This document shows, piece by piece, positions 61,850-64,000 of a stretch of DNA of 64,000 nt. How positions within the stretch are numbered: the stretch's first letter is position 1; the number at the start of each line of letters is the position of its first letter. This DNA comes from Metabacillus sp. FJAT-52054 (GTDB taxonomy: Bacteria; Bacillota; Bacilli; Bacillales; Bacillaceae), in the NCBI RefSeq assembly GCF_037201815.1, contig NZ_CP147407.1:930001-994000 (forward strand). Direction: 5' to 3'. The notes beneath the pieces are model-generated. The model was not told where the DNA came from. It made no database searches and saw only the letters and a program-made list of their open reading frames with translations. A program made the translations under genes and the position numbers.

Positions 61850-63258
61850 GATGACACAACCACCCTTTTTCTAGTGTCCTTCGCGAATACTTTTCCCGGA
61901 TTCATGATGTTAGCAGGATCCAGAGCGTCCTTGACAGCTTTCATGGCCGAAATGCCAGCTGCACCTAATTTTAATTCTAGATACGGTGCCTTCATTTCCC
62001 CTACGCCATGCTCCCCGGTAATCGTTCCGCCGAGTTCAATGGCCTTTTCGAAAATAGCGGCAAATGCTTTTTCAACCCGTTCCATTTCGTCATGGTCCCG
62101 GGCATCAGTCGCAACGGTTGGATGCAGGTTGCCGTCTCCGGCATGGCCGAATGTACAAATTTGGACATTGAATCTTTCGCCGATTTCGTTAATTGCCGTC
62201 ACCATCCTGGCAATTTCAGATCTTGGAACCGTAGCGTCTTCTAGAATGGTCGTGGGCTTCAGCCTGGCAAGCGCGGATAATGCAGAGCGCCTCGCTGTTC
62301 TTAATGCTTCAGCTTCTTCATTTGTCTTCGCCAGCTGAACAGAAACGGCCTGCTCCTGCTTGCAGATATTCGCCATTTTCAGCATGTCTCCTGAAACGAG
62401 ATCAGCTGGACCGTCCTGTTCAATGAGCAAGACGGCTTTTACATCGGTCGGCAGTCCAATCCTGGCAAAGTCTTCGACCACTTTGAGTGTTGGCTGATCT
62501 AAAAACTCCAATGTAGCCGGAATGATTTTATTGGCGATAATCTTTGAAACCGATCTTGCTGCCGCCTCCAAATCCTGATAAAGAGCGAGCATCGTGCTTT
62601 TCGTTTCCGGCATCGGAATCAGCTTAAGTGTTGCTTCCGTCAAAATCCCGAGGGTTCCTTCAGAGCCGACAAATAATCTGGTAAAATCATAGCCTGCCAC
62701 ATCCTTCGCAAGCTTTCCGCCTGTCCGGATGATGTCTCCGTTTGCAAGAACGATCTCCAGTGCCATTACATAATCCCGGGTAACACCGTATTTTAGTCCG
62801 CGGAGCCCGCCTGAGTTTTCGTTAATATTACCGCCGATTGTAGATATTTTCATGGAGCTTGGATCGGGAGGATAAAATAATCCTCGCGCCTCGACTTCAT
62901 TAATAATATCCAGTGTAACTGCGCCTGGCTGAACGGTAACAGTCAGGTTTTCCTCATCGATTTCAAGGATTTTGTTCATATGCTTAAATAATAGGACAAT
63001 CCCGCCTTCTGTTGGGCAGGTTCCTGCGCATAGGTTTGTTCCGGATCCTCTGGGCACAATCGGGACCTTATAGTGCCCGCAAAGCTTTACTACTTGTGAT
63101 ACTTCTTCAGCACACCTTGGTGAGACGACAGCATCAGGAAGCGCCTGGAAGTTCGGGGTAGCGTCATAGGAATACACAAGCCGGCTTGCCTTGGAGTCCT
63201 CCACGTTGCTTTTGCTGACAGCAGCGATCAGTTTTTCTTTGAATTCTAGGTTCAGCAT
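61846..63258 (-). CDS. glcD: GlcD, FAD-binding subunit of glycolate oxidase
   Basis: A 470-residue FAD-linked oxidase: PCMH FAD domain (PIVPRGSGTNLCAGTCPTEGG, MKISTIGGNINENSGG) and C-terminal VAO-type domain (FGHAGDGNLHP; GTITGEHGVGEMK). Oxidises glycolate or lactate to the keto acid. The ATG follows GGGGGG. Four-base overlap with glcF. A cre-like sequence just upstream suggests carbon catabolite control. B. subtilis YsfC is the counterpart. Confidence 0.93.
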   Translation of the reverse strand: MLNLEFKEKLIAAVSKSNVEDSKASRLVYSYDATPNFQALPDAVVSPRCAEEVSQVVKLCGHYKVPIVPRGSGTNLCAGTCPTEGGIVLLFKHMNKILEIDEENLTVTVQPGAVTLDIINEVEARGLFYPPDPSSMKISTIGGNINENSGGLRGLKYGVTRDYVMALEIVLANGDIIRTGGKLAKDVAGYDFTRLFVGSEGTLGILTEATLKLIPMPETKSTMLALYQDLEAAARSVSKIIANKIIPATLEFLDQPTLKVVEDFARIGLPTDVKAVLLIEQDGPADLVSGDMLKMANICKQEQAVSVQLAKTNEEAEALRTARRSALSALARLKPTTILEDATVPRSEIARMVTAINEIGERFNVQICTFGHAGDGNLHPTVATDARDHDEMERVEKAFAAIFEKAIELGGTITGEHGVGEMKAPYLELKLGAAGISAMKAVKDALDPANIMNPGKVFAKDTRKRVVVSS

Positions 63259-63276
63259 CTATATCCCCCCTGTAAA

Positions 63277-63299
63277 GGTAAGCGTTTTCTCTTAGTATA
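63277..63299 (-). promoter_or_regulatory. glcD promoter region with cre-like site
   Basis: GGTAAGCGTTTTCT (63277-63290) fits the CcpA cre consensus at most positions. On the minus strand TATACT (63299-63294) is a -10 just upstream of it, so bound CcpA would block transcription. No clear -35 was found. Confidence 0.5.
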
Positions 63300-63359
63300 A
63301 AAGAAAGCGGGCTCAGCCCGCTATGTAGATTCCTATATAAATAGGGCGGGAAACCCGCG
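63298..63359 (-). terminator. terminator region after the CdaR-type regulator
   Basis: Two GC-rich hairpins: CGCGGG-TTT-CCCGC near 63346-63358 and AGCGGGCTGAGCCCGCT (63306-63322), the latter followed on the minus strand by TTCTTTTAT. Confidence 0.75.
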
Positions 63360-63360
63360 T

Positions 63361-64000
63361 TTATTTTGGTTGTTTATCTAAAAGCATGACGGCAAGATAA
63401 AGAATGAGCGCATCATTGAGTCTGGAAGGATTCAGCCCGGTCAGATCTTCTATTTTTTTCATCCGGTAATGGAGCGTATTGATATGGACAGGTAAAGCTT
63501 CTGCTGTTTTTTTCAAAGAATGATTTTTCTCAAAAAGAACGGACAATGTTGTAAATAAATCACCCTCCGTTAATAGAGGGGAAATGGTGCGCTCAATGTA
63601 TTCCGCTTTCGTTTTCAGACTGATTTCATTTAACAGCATTTCAATGGTTAAATCTTCATCAAAAACAATCCGCGCATCATGGGTGTTATGCGATTGGAGG
63701 GCCCGTTCTGCTTGCAGATAAGAGTCTGAGAGTCTGGAAGGGGGTACGGACTTTCCGGCTCCGATTAAAACATGGGCCCTGAATTCTTCTTCTAGAAATT
63801 GGTGAAAGGATTGTATTCTTCCTTTAGTATAGGAGATGTCCCCTGAATGAAAAATCATCACGATCCGGTTGTTTCCCCATTGCACAAAAAGATCTTCGGG
63901 ATGGCTGTTTTGCCAGGTTTGAATGACGGAGGATATGCCTTTGTAATGAAGACCTTCATCGGGAATAACCGCTATGGCTGCCAATCGCTGCATGGTTAAG
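63361..64000 (-). CDS. CdaR/PucR-type regulator, 5' end outside the window
   Basis: The frame is open to the window edge, so only the C-terminal part (over 210 residues) is seen. It contains a GGDEF-like/CdaR middle region (FVQWGNNRIVMIFHSGD) and a C-terminal PucR-type HTH (LKKTAEALPVHINTLHYRMKKIEDLTGL). Family members activate sugar-acid, glycerate or glycolate use; B. subtilis YsfB sits beside ysfCD in the same way. Probably regulates glcDF. Confidence 0.85.
   Translation of the reverse strand, partial: LTMQRLAAIAVIPDEGLHYKGISSVIQTWQNSHPEDLFVQWGNNRIVMIFHSGDISYTKGRIQSFHQFLEEEFRAHVLIGAGKSVPPSRLSDSYLQAERALQSHNTHDARIVFDEDLTIEMLLNEISLKTKAEYIERTISPLLTEGDLFTTLSVLFEKNHSLKKTAEALPVHINTLHYRMKKIEDLTGLNPSRLNDALILYLAVMLLDKQPK

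Overview
The window reads as chromosome of a low-to-mid GC, endospore-forming Bacillaceae member close to Bacillus. Strong AGGAGG-type ribosome sites, frequent TTG/GTG starts and many U-tailed hairpin terminators support this. Gene content (spoVR, katA, nsrR, yhcYZ-yhdABC, ydhK-type lipoprotein, mhqR regulon) fits too. The run yhcY-yhcZ-yhdA-yhdB-yhdC ... nsrR-spoVR (9.8-18.2 kb) follows B. subtilis gene order, with katA and a hydrolase in between. No rRNA, tRNA, CRISPR array, prophage or transposase was seen.

Layout. 0.2-7.6 kb: kdp potassium-uptake locus with a c-di-AMP (ydaO) riboswitch, a second unassigned structured leader, two tiny membrane-peptide genes (one kdpF), kdpABC, and a fused double KdpD-like sensor without a kinase domain. 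7.7-18.9 kb: lysine permease, a 41-bp tandem repeat, the YhcYZ redox-type two-component system with YhdA reductase, YhdB, YhdC, a hydrolase, catalase, NsrR, SpoVR and a PCYCGC lipoprotein. 19-31 kb: cupin, cadC-cadA, small regulator/membrane-protein pairs, a decayed cupin gene, TetR, two MFS exporters, a DUF2975/XRE pair and a CGNR zinc-finger regulator. 31.3-34.1 kb: lipoprotein, a gene-poor stretch and a YeiB-like membrane protein. 34.2-37.3 kb: MhqR regulon for quinone/electrophile detoxification with two clear MhqR boxes. 37.3-42.5 kb: 128-bp repeat pair, YdhK lipoprotein, an unusual MarR-ArsP-Cys-peptide locus with three identical-type operators, then arsR-arsB-arsC. 42.5-53.8 kb: small membrane and secreted proteins, a pair of SbsC-like secreted paralogues, AraC/GyrI and MerR/TipA regulators, and a nucleoside transporter. 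54.2-55.7 kb: second c-di-AMP riboswitch ahead of a CBS-pair protein and a frameshifted MgtC-family gene. 55.7-64 kb: amidinotransferase-family enzyme, SulP transporter, DHA2 exporter, glycolate oxidase subunits GlcF/GlcD, and a CdaR-type regulator cut by the window edge.

Themes. (1) c-di-AMP: two near-identical riboswitches sit 54 kb apart, and the KdpD-like protein keeps USP domains, a domain type reported to bind c-di-AMP in S. aureus KdpD; no kinase or KdpE is seen, so RNA control probably replaces the classical two-component control. (2) Metal, arsenic and electrophile resistance: cadCA, arsP, arsRBC, mhq, katA, nsrR, several with visible operators. (3) Intergenic repeats: 20-, 21- and 41-bp degenerate tandem repeats, a 128-bp pair with inverted ends, and a GC-rich ~130-bp palindromic element in two copies. 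The strongest candidates for something undescribed are the folded leader at 515-677, the fused double KdpD, and the MarR/ArsP/Cys-peptide locus.
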